Assembly: GCF_025370775.1 (NCBI RefSeq)
Contig: NZ_JAMXEX010000008.1
Location: 171,197 to 235,196, forward strand
DNA from: Ancylothrix sp. D3o
GTDB taxonomy: Bacteria > Cyanobacteriota > Cyanobacteriia > Cyanobacteriales > Oscillatoriaceae
Direction: 5' to 3'
DNA: 64,000 nucleotides
The notes under the pieces are model-generated. The model saw nothing but the letters and a program-made list of their open reading frames with translations. It was not told the DNA's origin and did no database searches. The stretch's first letter is position 1. Each line of letters begins with the position of its first letter. Below are positions 54,848 through 63,432 of the stretch, piece after piece. The position numbers and the translations under genes were made by a program.

Positions 54848-56212
54848 ATGAATCTTGATGAAGTGCTAAAAATGGCTGATGCTCTTGTTTTTGCTAAAAC
54901 CGGCCAATACCTTGATGATTTGCAAAAGGCAATTCTGCGCGGAACTTTACAAGGCGAAAAATACAGCAAAATTGCACAAGAAAAGCACTGTAATGAGAGT
55001 TATGTTCGGGATGTTGGAGCAAAATTATGGGAGACACTTTCAAAAGAATTAGGAGAAAAACTCACTAAATCCAATTTTCGCTCGACAATGGAGAGGCTGC
55101 AAATCTCGATAGTTTCACATTTAGAACCGCATCACAACCAAATTAGCAACGTTAATATCTGTGGAGAAGCCAGACAACCCCCAGATACACCCAACCCAAA
55201 CCCGAAAAATAAAGAAACATCTAACCCCCAACAAACCCCAAATTTATATCACGATTTAACTGAAATGCCCAAGTTAGGCAACTTCTATAATCGTACTGGT
55301 GAACTGGAAAGCCTGAAAACATCAATCCTCACAGAAAAGGCACAACTTTTAACCATTACTGGCATGATAGGGATGGGCAAAACCGCTGTGGCGATAAAAC
55401 TTGTAGAAGACGTTAAACATGAATTTGAATATGTGATTTGGCGTAGCCTGGAAACTTGCCCTACCGTCTCCCAATTGCAAACCAATTTAACCGATTTTTT
55501 TACCGAGGCGGGTAATCAAACTTCACCGCTACCCCTGATGAAATCTTTACAAAATCATCGCTGTTTAATTATTTTAGATGATATCCATTACCTGTTTAGG
55601 CGGGGAGAATTGGCCGGCCAGTATCAACCGGGATATGAGGATTATCGCAGTTTTTTTAAACAAATTAAAGAGCGATCTCATCAAAGTTGTTTTCTGCTGA
55701 TTGGTTGGGAAGCACCGCGAGAAATTTCTCAAATTAAAAACCCAAATACGCCTAACTTAATTTTGATCGGCTTAGACACTGCATCAGCGCACCAAATTAT
55801 CGCAGAACAAGGATTAGAAAGCGACGAGAATTGCTTAGGATTCATTGACTATTATCAAGGCAATCCTTTATGGTTAAAAACTGTGGCGAATTTTCTGGCT
55901 GAATTAGGCTTAACTGTGACTGAGATGTTACAAAGCCAGCCTTTTTTATTGCCTCAATATTTGCAAGATATTTTAGAGCAACCGTTGGCTTGGCTATCGG
56001 AACGCGAAAAGCAACTTTTATCTCTGTTAGCTAAAGAAGATGAGCCGCTCGCACTCGCTAAATTATTAGAAATTGCCCGGATGCCATCTTCAGATTTACT
56101 CGATAGCCTACAATCTCTTTACCGTCGTTGTTGGGTAGAAAAAACTGGCCATATTTACATGATTTCACCTCTATTGAGACAGTATATCGGACTCAGAAAC
56201 CGGCTTTCTTAA
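54848..56212 (+). CDS. HTH plus NB-ARC ATPase, C-terminus apparently truncated
   Basis: A 454-residue relative of the protein at 43179. The N-terminus is the cyanobacterial vWA-MoxR-associated type helix-turn-helix region (ALVFAKTGQYLDDLQKAILR, GEKYSKIAQEKHCNESYVRD, LTKSNFRSTMERLQ). The NB-ARC domain has NFYNRTGELESL, the P-loop TGMIGMGKTAVAIKL near residue 170, IWRSLETCPTVSQL, the Walker B segment CLIILDDIHYLF, ELAGQYQPGYEDY and GNPLWLKTV. The end is abrupt: ISPLLRQYIGLRNRLS, where the last residues are encoded by an AGAAACCGG-type palindromic repeat that supplies the stop. Relatives continue past this point, so the gene was probably shortened by the repeat insertion. Confidence 0.78.
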   Translation: MNLDEVLKMADALVFAKTGQYLDDLQKAILRGTLQGEKYSKIAQEKHCNESYVRDVGAKLWETLSKELGEKLTKSNFRSTMERLQISIVSHLEPHHNQISNVNICGEARQPPDTPNPNPKNKETSNPQQTPNLYHDLTEMPKLGNFYNRTGELESLKTSILTEKAQLLTITGMIGMGKTAVAIKLVEDVKHEFEYVIWRSLETCPTVSQLQTNLTDFFTEAGNQTSPLPLMKSLQNHRCLIILDDIHYLFRRGELAGQYQPGYEDYRSFFKQIKERSHQSCFLLIGWEAPREISQIKNPNTPNLILIGLDTASAHQIIAEQGLESDENCLGFIDYYQGNPLWLKTVANFLAELGLTVTEMLQSQPFLLPQYLQDILEQPLAWLSEREKQLLSLLAKEDEPLALAKLLEIARMPSSDLLDSLQSLYRRCWVEKTGHIYMISPLLRQYIGLRNRLS

Positions 56213-56262
56213 CAAAATTTCTGTGCTCAAATCAAAGTTATCAGATAAACCCGGTTTCTTTG
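56196..56262. repeat. AGAAACCGG-type palindrome element, copy 2
   Basis: AGAAACCGGCTTTCTTAA at the left and AAACCCGGTTTCTT at the right, with an interior resembling copy 1 at 53126-53190. It provides the last codons and stop of the NB-ARC gene. Confidence 0.55.
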
Positions 56263-56547
56263 GTGAAGCACAAAACAAGTTTTTTCTGTTATTCGTGAGG
56301 ATGGCCCTTTTGTTAATTTGCTGGCAGATAGTGTAGCGGCTAGTTAATTAGGCGGGCGGCTATAGGCAGTCTACTGCTGATAGGCCGATTTTTTTGTGAC
56401 AATTCTTATTATCTTAGCTGGGAAATTTATGGTGTTATTTGAAATAATTGGGTTATAAGTAACTCTTATATTTAAACAAAGATTACTATCATTTAATGAT
56501 ATAGAGTGAATTTCCCAGAAAGTCAAGCCCCCACCTGCTTTTTTTTG
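56263..56547. other. spacer at the right end of the island
   Basis: About 285 AT-rich bases between the palindrome copy and the right direct repeat, without a gene I can support. Confidence 0.3.
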
Positions 56548-56585
56548 GGGCCGGTGAGGGGAGAAATAGAGAATAATTTTACAAA
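56548..56585. repeat. right direct repeat (copy of holB 3' end)
   Basis: 38 bases identical to 53081-53119 except for one G fewer in the G-run. Sequence beyond the repeat differs on both sides. Confidence 0.75.
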
Positions 56586-56875
56586 AACCTTGACGAGATA
56601 TAAAAAAACTAGCTACATTTCGGGAATATTATAAAAAGAGGCTGTAGTTGAAAGGGTGTGGCATTATAAATACAGCAGGCAAGATGCACTGCGCTACTGA
56701 GAAGCGGCGGTTTTTTTGGTTAAGTCGTCTTATCAGAGCCGGTCGCGTCCGCTTTCAGGATTATAAGCAAAACCGTTAATACTTTTGGGAGAGGTGTTTG
56801 ACGGTTTTTATTGATGAAAAATCGGGGTGACATTGGGGTTGATTGTCCATTAAAAGTTAAAGGAATTGTAAGGCA
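56586..56875. other. spacer right of the island
   Basis: About 290 bases that would have been directly downstream of holB before the putative insertion. No gene seen. Confidence 0.3.
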
Positions 56876-57094
56876 ATGTCTCAAGAAGTTAATCGAAATT
56901 CTGGGGGAGAGTTGGAGAGGGAAAGTAATATTATTAAGTCTCCCTGGGATGAAGAGGAGCCGCCGAAAAATAAATCTTTGGGACGGAGGAAGGATCAAGC
57001 ATCCAAGAGTGATGATATTACGACGATAGCGAAAGGTTTGGCTGTGGGTATTATGTGGTCTATGTCGGGGCTGCTGGATGAGGAAAATGAGTGA
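56876..57094 (+). CDS. small hydrophilic protein of unknown function (72 aa)
   Basis: ATG 56876 is preceded by AAGG at good spacing. The product is charged and low-complexity in its first half (NRNSGGELERESNIIKSPWDEEEPPKNKSLGRR) and ends in a short amphipathic or hydrophobic helix (IAKGLAVGIMWSMSGLLDEENE). An alternative frame from 56811 overlaps it. No domain recognised. Confidence 0.5.
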   Translation: MSQEVNRNSGGELERESNIIKSPWDEEEPPKNKSLGRRKDQASKSDDITTIAKGLAVGIMWSMSGLLDEENE

Positions 57095-57163
57095 TTGAGG
57101 GGAGAAGAAAAAGTTGGGTTGAGGGATGATGTCTTAAACCCAACTTTTTACTAATCTGTTGCG

Positions 57164-58450
57164 CTATGATATACCGATAATGGCAGCAACAATTCGTTCA
57201 TCAAGGGGTTTCACATCAGGAACTTTAAGAATTTCATTAAGTTGTTCTGTAGAAAGAGGGTTTTCAATTAAATCCTGACGAATATCTTTGAGGCGTAAAG
57301 GCTCAGAGCGCTTGGGTTCATTTAAACGCGCCAACCACCAAGGACGAATTAAATCTAGCCAAGACTCAGCAAGAAGGCTCAAGTCTACACTCTGTTTCCT
57401 TGGTTCTTTTTCCTCAAACCGAGAAAGGATAGTCTTAACTACACCCTCGCGGATTCCATCGTTATTTTTCTTGGCTTTACTTTCATATTGTTGAAGTACC
57501 TCTCTCATTTCTTGCAAAGCCCGTTGCTTTTTTTTGGGCAAAAGTTGTTCTTCAGAGCGAATAAGGTTTTTAATAAAATTTTGGAGAGAATGATGTGCTG
57601 TTTCTAAGGGTTCTTCTTCTATAAGGGGATAGAGATGCTTTCGGAGATTTTCACAAATTTTCTGCAAGTCTGTTATCGGGTGTACATAGTTTACATCGTC
57701 AAGATACACCCAACGGGGCGCACCCCATTCCGTTCCTGCAATGGCAAAAAACGCCCAAGGATAATCTGCTTTTACCACACTTAATACTGAACGATTTTTG
57801 CTTCTAATTACCTGTTTATAAACTTCTGGAGCAATCAGATTTCTTTTACCTTCTACAAGAGCGCGAACTGGATCAAAAACATCGCCTAATTGCCAGATAT
57901 TGCCTTGTTTATCTTCATTGTCTACTTGGTTGATTATCTCTTCTAATTTTACTGGCTCTTTAGATGAATCGATATCTATACTGGGGGAAAAATCTTCGGG
58001 TAATGGTAAGTTTGAGCCTAATAAATCTGTAACTAATTGATGGCGTTGCAAAAATTTTTGTTCGGAAGACCTCAGAGCAAACTCATCACTATCTTGTGGC
58101 CACCACGCTTCAATTTCCGAAAAGGGACTGTCCATGCGGTCAATTCTGCCAATTCGTTGCTCCGCTAGACGGATTACACTAGGCATATCGAGTTGAATAA
58201 CTGCGGAGGCTTGCTGAAGGTTGACACCTTCGGACATGGCATCAGAACATAAAGCAATGATGTCTGATTTGCTAGAACCAAGTTGAAAAATATCATTAAT
58301 TTCTTTATGCAGACCTTGATGCCTAGGAGATAAAACATCTCCGAACGAGACACCGGCCTGTTTACCTTCAAGAGCTTCTCTAGGTTCACCGGCCCCCACA
58401 CCTTCACCGGCCCCCAAACATCCGTCTGTCCCACCCCCATCCAAGGGCAC
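57164..58450 (-). pseudogene. C-terminal part of an SF2/SNF2-type helicase fused to repeat-derived codons
   Basis: Residues from about 36 onward are the second RecA-like domain and tail of a helicase: IIALCSDAMSEGVNLQQASAVIQLDMPS and motif VI, AEQRIGRIDRMD, followed by a long C-terminal extension (DFSPSIDIDSS, WQLGDVFDPVRALVEGKRN, PWAFFAIAGTEWGAPRWVYLDD). The first RecA domain with the Walker A motif is missing. The N-terminal 35 residues (MPLDGGGTDGCLGAGEGVGA...) are encoded by a 365 bp unit that also occurs at 60358-60722, where the same peptide opens another frame. So the frame is chimeric and the helicase is a 5'-truncated remnant without its own start. Confidence 0.75.
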
Positions 58451-58714
58451 GAGCGAGTTCCATCGGCGCTCACAAAATCACCGGCCTCAAAAATCCACCG
58501 GCACCATGACATCCCAAACTTCTGTAAAAAAATCATAGGCTCAGGCTGAATACTCGCTTCTCACAACGCCGGCATCATCCCCTCATCGAATGCCACCGGC
58601 CTGCCAAATCAATACTCCATTCCTTTGCTATTATTTGGTTAGCATAGCGTGTCATCAGCCAAGCCATTTGCTTAGAGTCTCGGATGGCGTCCCACAGCCG
58701 GTAGTATTTAGGAT
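58349..58714. repeat. 365 bp duplicated unit, copy 1
   Basis: Near-identical to 60358-60722 apart from a diverged patch of about 15 bases in the middle (around 58518-58535). It carries the start of the chimeric helicase frame and part of an EVE-domain fragment, both on the minus strand. Confidence 0.8.
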
Positions 58715-58739
58715 TCCCTTGAAATAACCAATATGCCAC
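58575..58739 (-). pseudogene. EVE-domain protein fragment
   Basis: A GTG at 58739 opens MAYWLFQGNPKYYRLWDAIRD followed by SKQMAWLMTRYANQI, then a stop at 58575 after 54 codons. This is the beginning of an EVE (PUA-like) domain, the modified-base reader often fused to McrB-type or other defence enzymes. The rest of the domain is lost. Copy 2 of the repeat (60600-60720) keeps the same codons from KYYRLRDAIRD on. Remnant of a restriction-type gene. Confidence 0.6.
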
Positions 58740-58919
58740 TCGTTTTCACCGGCATAATAACCTTTTGTGCTGTTTGGGCTAATTATAACTGAGTTGCCCC
58801 TCCTAGTTTGAAAGGGGGCCGCTTTGGATTTTGAGTTTTGATACATTGGGTAAGGGAATCTTCGCTTCTTGGACAATCCTTAAAACTTTTTGTCAAGGCA
58901 AAGTATCTGGCCGGTTTAG
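58740..58919. other. spacer between remnants
   Basis: No intact gene. A minus-strand frame (58655-58876) overlaps the EVE fragment in another frame and is not supported. Confidence 0.3.
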
Positions 58920-59285
58920 CAATTACTTGAAATAATACAGCAAAACCCTGTAATAAGGTCATTGTTACGACAGGCATTAAATGAGGTGGTAACTAGGGAT
59001 GCAGAAGCGGAGTTATTAGGAATTAATTCAGCAATTACAGCGGCGCTGATTAAAAAAAAAATAGAATAATTGCTCACCTATTTTTTAGCTATTAAGCAGA
59101 TACAGATAGTTTTTGAAAATGTAAAACCGCCTAGTTGGCAGTTGAGTTATCAAGGTCAAATCTATGAGGTGACGTTTTATCCTGAGTGCTTTGATGAGAG
59201 GCCGGGTTTGCAGTATATGAGTTGGGGTAATCCGCTTTTTGAGGGTTTAATGGGTGAGGTTCAGAAGGTATTGGGGGTGGGATAA
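58920..59285 (+). pseudogene. C-terminal end of a helicase with an internal stop codon
   Basis: One plus-strand frame reads QLLEIIQQNPVIRSLLRQAL, then EAELLGINSAITAALIKKKIE, a TAA at 59067-59069, and continues in the same frame with LLTYFLAIKQIQIVFENVKP and YEVTFYPECFDERPGLQYMS to a stop at 59285. The last block (TFxPExxxERPxLxxxxxGxPLxExL) is the end of RapA/SNF2-like helicases. The 5' part is missing and the frame is closed by a stop, so the gene is dead. An A9 run just before the TAA may have been a mutation site. Confidence 0.6.
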
Positions 59286-59652
59286 AGTTGAACTAATTTC
59301 CCTCAGATGGGGGAAAATGGTAGAGTAGTTATAATTCACCTAAAAACTTTTTGCTAAAATTGGTAGTATCTGGGATAAGGTGATTTTAATAAAACTATTA
59401 GAGGCAGAGTTTGAAATAGCAGATTTTGGCTGTTGTGATTAATAAATATTAAGAAAAGTGGAATTAATACAACGTAGAAGTTATGGAGAGAGCATTGCCC
59501 TAACTCAACCGGGCCATCTTTTTTTGACAAACGTACAAAAAATCGCAACTCCCACCTACAATTTTTGATTGAGGTGGGGGAGTTCAAATTATGACATTAT
59601 CCAGATAAGGATAGCTGTTAGAAATTAACGGCAATAGACCCTATAAGCTATT
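59286..59652. other. spacer
   Basis: About 370 bases. Nothing supported; a 77-codon minus-strand frame (59354-59587) has no ribosome binding site or family features. Confidence 0.3.
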
Positions 59653-59835
59653 CTAGCGTGGTCTGCATAAGACGCCACGAGGTGTTCTAATGCACATCGC
59701 GGTTTCAGTTTGAATCGGTTTAACTTGTTGATTCATTTCAACTTGGCCAGCTTGGTTAACTTCGGTGACCTGAGCAGCATGAACAGGAAGACTAAGCGCC
59801 ATCAATCCAGTGAAGATTAAGAGTGTTTTTTTCAT
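59653..59835 (-). CDS. small secreted protein (60 aa)
   Basis: MKKTLLIFTGLMALSLPVHA/AQV is a clear Sec signal peptide with an AxA-type cleavage site. The mature peptide is about 40 residues, polar, and ends with two cysteines (TAMCIRTPRGVLCRPR) that could form a disulphide loop. An AAGGA ribosome binding site precedes ATG 59835. No family recognised. Confidence 0.6.
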   Translation of the reverse strand: MKKTLLIFTGLMALSLPVHAAQVTEVNQAGQVEMNQQVKPIQTETAMCIRTPRGVLCRPR

Positions 59836-60004
59836 TGTTAAAATCCTTGACTCTTTTTTATTTATAACAGGGTTTTAGAAACCGTAGGTGAAGTTGAGAT
59901 GAAGTTTATAAAAAAAATTATAAAGACAAGCTAAAGACTATAAGAGTAGGTGCTGATGCAATAACTATCCGACTTTACCGACTTGACAATCCGACTTTTC
60001 TGAC

Positions 60005-60322
60005 TTAACCCGCTCCACCGGCCCACAAAAAATTCACGGGCATCACCGCAGAAATCAGTGCCTCAATATCTAGTAGTCTCTCAACATCCAAGGACTCTAT
60101 GACGTCCACATACCCATGAATCAAATCGGTTTTAAATTGATTCTTAAGTGGCCTGATTTCATCAACTGAACGGCGCCAGTGATGTGATGGGTGTTTACCG
60201 AAGTGGCCATGAGTGTCGGTGCGATACGATATTGGCCAGTGTCTGCTTAGGATGCCGGTGCGATACGAGATTTTGTTGTGTCCGCCAGGAGCAGCGATAA
60301 TGTGTATTTTTTCATGACCGGC
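60005..60322 (-). pseudogene. unassigned coding remnant with a short internal repeat
   Basis: A 105-codon open stretch on the minus strand without a start codon at its head (it begins after a TAG at 60323-60325). It reads HIIAAPGGHNK, then ISYRTGILSRHWP and ISYRTDTHGHFGKHPSHHWR (a short repeat), and ends VERLLDIEALISAVMPVNFL. Composition is protein-like, but I recognise no family. Copy 2 of the 365 bp unit lies immediately upstream of it on the minus strand, as copy 1 does for the helicase remnant, so it may be a gene cut by that unit. Confidence 0.3.
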
Positions 60323-60357
60323 CTAAAATGGCCATAAGAGTTTAAATTTCCGAGTGT

Positions 60358-60722
60358 GACACCGGCCTGTTTACCTTCAAGAGCTTCTCTAGGTTCACCG
60401 GCCCCCACACCTTCACCGGCCCCCAAACATCCGTCTGTCCCACCCCCATCCAAGGGCACGAGCGAGTTCCATCGGCGCTCACAAAATCACCGGCCTCAAA
60501 AATCCACCGGCACCATGACATCCCAAACTTGTCTTAGAACTCACAGGCTTAGGCTGAATACTCGCTTCTCACAACACCGGCATCATCCCCTCATCAAATG
60601 CCGCCGGCCTGCCAAATCAATACTCCATTCCTTTGCTATTATTTGGTTAGCATAGCGTGTCATCAGCCAAGCCATTTGCTTAGAGTCTCGGATGGCGTCC
60701 CGCAGCCGATAGTATTTAGGAT
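60358..60722. repeat. 365 bp duplicated unit, copy 2
   Basis: Direct-repeat partner of 58349-58714. Its flanks differ from those of copy 1 on both sides. Confidence 0.8.
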
Positions 60723-60989
60723 GGCGTTAGTGATTTTCGGTAGGAAAGGCTGAATATCCAAGTCATAGAAACCAATATCCACCAAGTTATGGCGTTCCAC
60801 GCTTTGCTATCGGGCTTATTTTTTTCATACCCTGATTAAGCAACGCCAATTTTACTTTTGTTAAATACAAATATCGTTCATATTTGCGACAATGTTGGCC
60901 GGCATCAGTTAGGCTTGGTGTAAAACAGCAATTTTTATAGTCAAAATATGGCCGAACAAGGCTGCCTTAATTTACTTTCCAAAGTACGA
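60723..60989. other. spacer
   Basis: About 270 bases between the repeat unit and arfB; no gene seen. Confidence 0.3.
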
Positions 60990-61403
60990 TTAGTCGGTAA
61001 TCTTCTGCCTCATAGCTTTAACCTGGCCCCGTTTGGTCTTACTATCCAGGCGCTTGCGTTGAGAACTGCGAGTTGGTTTGCTTTTGAAGCGTTTTTTGGG
61101 AACTACAACAGCACTTTTGATTAGCTCTTGAAGGCGGGTTAAAGCCACTTCCCGATTTTGTTCTTGACTCCGGTATTCTTGGGACTTAATGACAATAACA
61201 CCAGCTTGGGTAATGCGGTTATCGTTTAGATTTAACAGTCGTTCTTTATAACGGTCAGGTAAAGAAGATGCTTTGATATCAAACCGTAAATGGATGGCAG
61301 TTGCTACCTTATTTACATTTTGGCCACCGGCCCCTTGAGAACGCATTGCACTAATATCAATTTCGCTTTCTGAAATGCTGACTGTATCGGAAATTTGTAG
61401 CAT
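60990..61403 (-). CDS. arfB: peptidyl-tRNA hydrolase ArfB (release-factor-like ribosome rescue)
   Basis: Rescues stalled ribosomes by hydrolysing peptidyl-tRNA codon-independently. The 137-residue protein has the catalytic GGQ in MRSQGAGGQNVNKVATAIHL, the domain continuation LPDRYKERLLNLNDNRIT, and a basic C-terminal tail (KKRFKSKPTRSSQRKRLDSKTKRG) that enters the mRNA channel. It lacks the codon-recognition domains of true release factors. Start ATG 61403. Confidence 0.94.
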   Translation of the reverse strand: MLQISDTVSISESEIDISAMRSQGAGGQNVNKVATAIHLRFDIKASSLPDRYKERLLNLNDNRITQAGVIVIKSQEYRSQEQNREVALTRLQELIKSAVVVPKKRFKSKPTRSSQRKRLDSKTKRGQVKAMRQKITD

Positions 61404-61812
61404 AATTTATAATTGAGATAAAAACAGTATATCGTTATTTTGGACAAGCTCTTACATGAGATGATAAAAGCGAGTAGCAATTACATCCTAGAGCAAGACC
61501 TTCATTCGGCTATTCAATGGCCCCTACAGAATCAAATAAGGCGCTATCCATATTATAAGCTTTTCCCTGTTAAGATATTTTGATGCTCAAGGCCGAGATT
61601 TTAGTGGCGGCTGGGTAGCTTCGGTTCAAAATGCAGCTAGAGTGCTTACAGAACCTTCTCTCCCCCCCTAAGAGCGATGTATCAAGTTGAGCTTTGGTTG
61701 GAGCCGTTGGCTTTATTTGTAAATAAATTAAATACTTAATAGCTCAATGACGGCTCAATATTGTTATGATTTATTTTGGACATAGTTGTAACGTAATTGA
61801 GGAGATGCCATT
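61404..61812. other. spacer with possible decayed coding sequence
   Basis: About 410 bases. One plus-strand frame (about 61545-61670) reads protein-like (LLRYFDAQGRDFSGGWVASV, QNAARVLTEPSLPP) but has no start and is short, suggesting a gene remnant. No other feature. Confidence 0.25.
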
Positions 61813-62277
61813 ATGAGCAAACAATTAGATGAGGCGCTTTCAAGAGAGATAGGGAAACGCATCAAAAGTAATTCTAAAAGCTGCTTTGACAACGCTTATA
61901 AAGCAGCCTTAGCTACTGAGGGAGCAATTTATGTGCAAGGCTTTTTAGCGGTACCAGGAGCGCCGTACAAGCCTATTGAGTATAGTTGGATTGAACTCGA
62001 CGATAAAATTATAGATCCTACTTTTTATCATCTAGGTAAAAGTATTCAAGAGCTTCATTATTTCCCCGCTCATTATTTGAACGTGAAGGAACTCAACGCC
62101 ATCATAGAAGAATCCAAAGAAGATTACCCAGAAGATGACCCCTTACCGATTTATGGGAAAGAACCTTACGAATATTATGGAAATTTAATGTTAGGGGGAA
62201 ACAATTACCAAAATGCTTATGATTTGGCTTTAGCTAAATGTAGGGAATTAAACCAAAGTGAACACGAAGCAAATTAA
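61813..62277 (+). CDS. conserved hypothetical protein (154 aa)
   Basis: A soluble protein with a strong GAGGAG ribosome binding site before ATG 61813. The order SCFDNAYKAAL ... IYVQGFLAVP ... PIEYSWIELDDKIIDPTFY recalls small transglutaminase/papain-like phage and bacterial proteins with a conserved Cys, a His-Trp pair and an Asp. Here the expected His is Tyr (EYSW), so catalysis is doubtful. The C-terminal half is acidic and Tyr-rich (YPEDDPLPIYGKEPYEYYGN). Isolated gene in an accessory region. Confidence 0.6.
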   Translation: MSKQLDEALSREIGKRIKSNSKSCFDNAYKAALATEGAIYVQGFLAVPGAPYKPIEYSWIELDDKIIDPTFYHLGKSIQELHYFPAHYLNVKELNAIIEESKEDYPEDDPLPIYGKEPYEYYGNLMLGGNNYQNAYDLALAKCRELNQSEHEAN

Positions 62278-62299
62278 TTGTGCTCATTTGTGATTTAAA

Positions 62300-62504
62300 T
62301 TACCCAGTATTCCGCATCGGCAACGCCAAAAAATAGTAAGCGTAAATTGTCTGCCAATTTGGAGCCGTTTTAGTGGCCGGTTCTAAAACTTTCTTTTTTT
62401 TACAAGAGTAAATTGGAAAATAAAATGCCCGAACCAAATTAGATTTCCAACTGGGAATATAGTAATTACGCTTTGCTTCCCAAAGATTAGTCGTACCTGC
62501 AATT
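62300..62504 (-). pseudogene. unassigned coding remnant
   Basis: A 67-codon minus-strand open stretch without a start codon: TNLWEAKRNYYIPSWKSNLV, RAFYFPIYSCKKKKVLEPAT, NWQTIYAYYFLALPMRNTG, then TAA at 62300. The amino-acid pattern is that of the C-terminus of a real, possibly membrane-associated, protein. Family not recognised; the 5' part is absent. Confidence 0.3.
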
Positions 62505-62528
62505 TATAGAGGGGTTAAATTAAAACTT

Positions 62529-63224
62529 TTAACTATCAGCCCTTTTATAAATTGTTGGAATTGCTACCGTCATCAACATCAATAGGTTGGCAAACCAAAA
62601 CAGCACAACGCAACCAAAGCCCACCCATCCCAAACGGGTAAATGATAGTTGTGGGATTCCATCTAGTAATTGCCACAACCGAAAAGCGGTGTAGCAAAAG
62701 CCAATGGGCACCACGACACTAGAAACTAACCACTGACTGAAGGCGCGTTCAGAGATTAGCTGCACGGCAACAACCAGTAGGTAACTCCCCCAGAATGCCA
62801 ACGAGGAAGGTTTCTGCCATGCCTGAACGCACAACACAATTGGTAAGAGAATCCCAGCAACTAAGGCTAATTTGACCCACCACATCAGAAATGACCATTG
62901 CTGTTCGCTAAATCCAATTTCTGCCGAAAAGGGGAGACGTTGAGTTTTAACACAAAAGCCATAGCCAATAGCTAAATTAGTGGCGACTAAAATAAAAAGC
63001 ATAATAACCAGTCCGTTATTAAGTGTCATAGCTCTCAAGTCTTTGGTTTCAACATTTTCCGCGCTCTCAACTGTCACATCAATTATAAAGAAATTGTAAT
63101 GCCTAGTAAGCAAAGGTTTCAAACTGTTATGGGCAAATACCTTTACCCGCTCCTTATTCTCAATAGTTAATAAGTATCGAGAATAAATTGGGGGCTGATA
63201 AATACAATCCCGATTGTTTTCCAA
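62529..63224 (-). CDS. integral membrane protein of unknown function
   Basis: The listed frame gives 231 residues. A shorter start at ATG 63029 (MTLNNGLVIMLFILVATNLAI) leaves about 166 residues that are almost entirely membrane. About four or five hydrophobic segments are seen: GLVIMLFILVATNLAIGYGF, MWWVKLALVAGILLPIVLCV, AFWGSYLLVVAVQLIS, LVSSVVVPIGFCYTAF and GWVGFGCVVLFWFANLLMLM. The extra N-terminal 65 residues are soluble and of uncertain reality. No family recognised. Confidence 0.5.
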   Translation of the reverse strand: MENNRDCIYQPPIYSRYLLTIENKERVKVFAHNSLKPLLTRHYNFFIIDVTVESAENVETKDLRAMTLNNGLVIMLFILVATNLAIGYGFCVKTQRLPFSAEIGFSEQQWSFLMWWVKLALVAGILLPIVLCVQAWQKPSSLAFWGSYLLVVAVQLISERAFSQWLVSSVVVPIGFCYTAFRLWQLLDGIPQLSFTRLGWVGFGCVVLFWFANLLMLMTVAIPTIYKRADS

Positions 63225-63432
63225 AAAAGAGTGTGCAACTTTAGAGTGCGGAATGTGGGTTTTAAAAAGAACGCTGTCGGGTACAGACGAACTGCTGCCT
63301 TACGTCTTTAGTACACGATACCACCTCCCATCCTCCGAAAAATGCTAGGGGCTTTCAACTCAGTACAACCTGTAGATATGGTTATTAAATTGTCTTTTCA
63401 GTAAAAACACGGTTGACATCCTTCGCTTTTTC

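Noticed and set aside
58655..58876. 73-codon minus-strand frame as a gene
   Set aside because: It overlaps the EVE fragment in a different frame; the EVE frame has recognisable similarity and this one does not.
60247..60459. 70-codon minus-strand frame starting with the repeat-unit peptide
   Set aside because: Its first half is encoded by the duplicated unit and the rest is short and unmatched; it probably results from the duplication.
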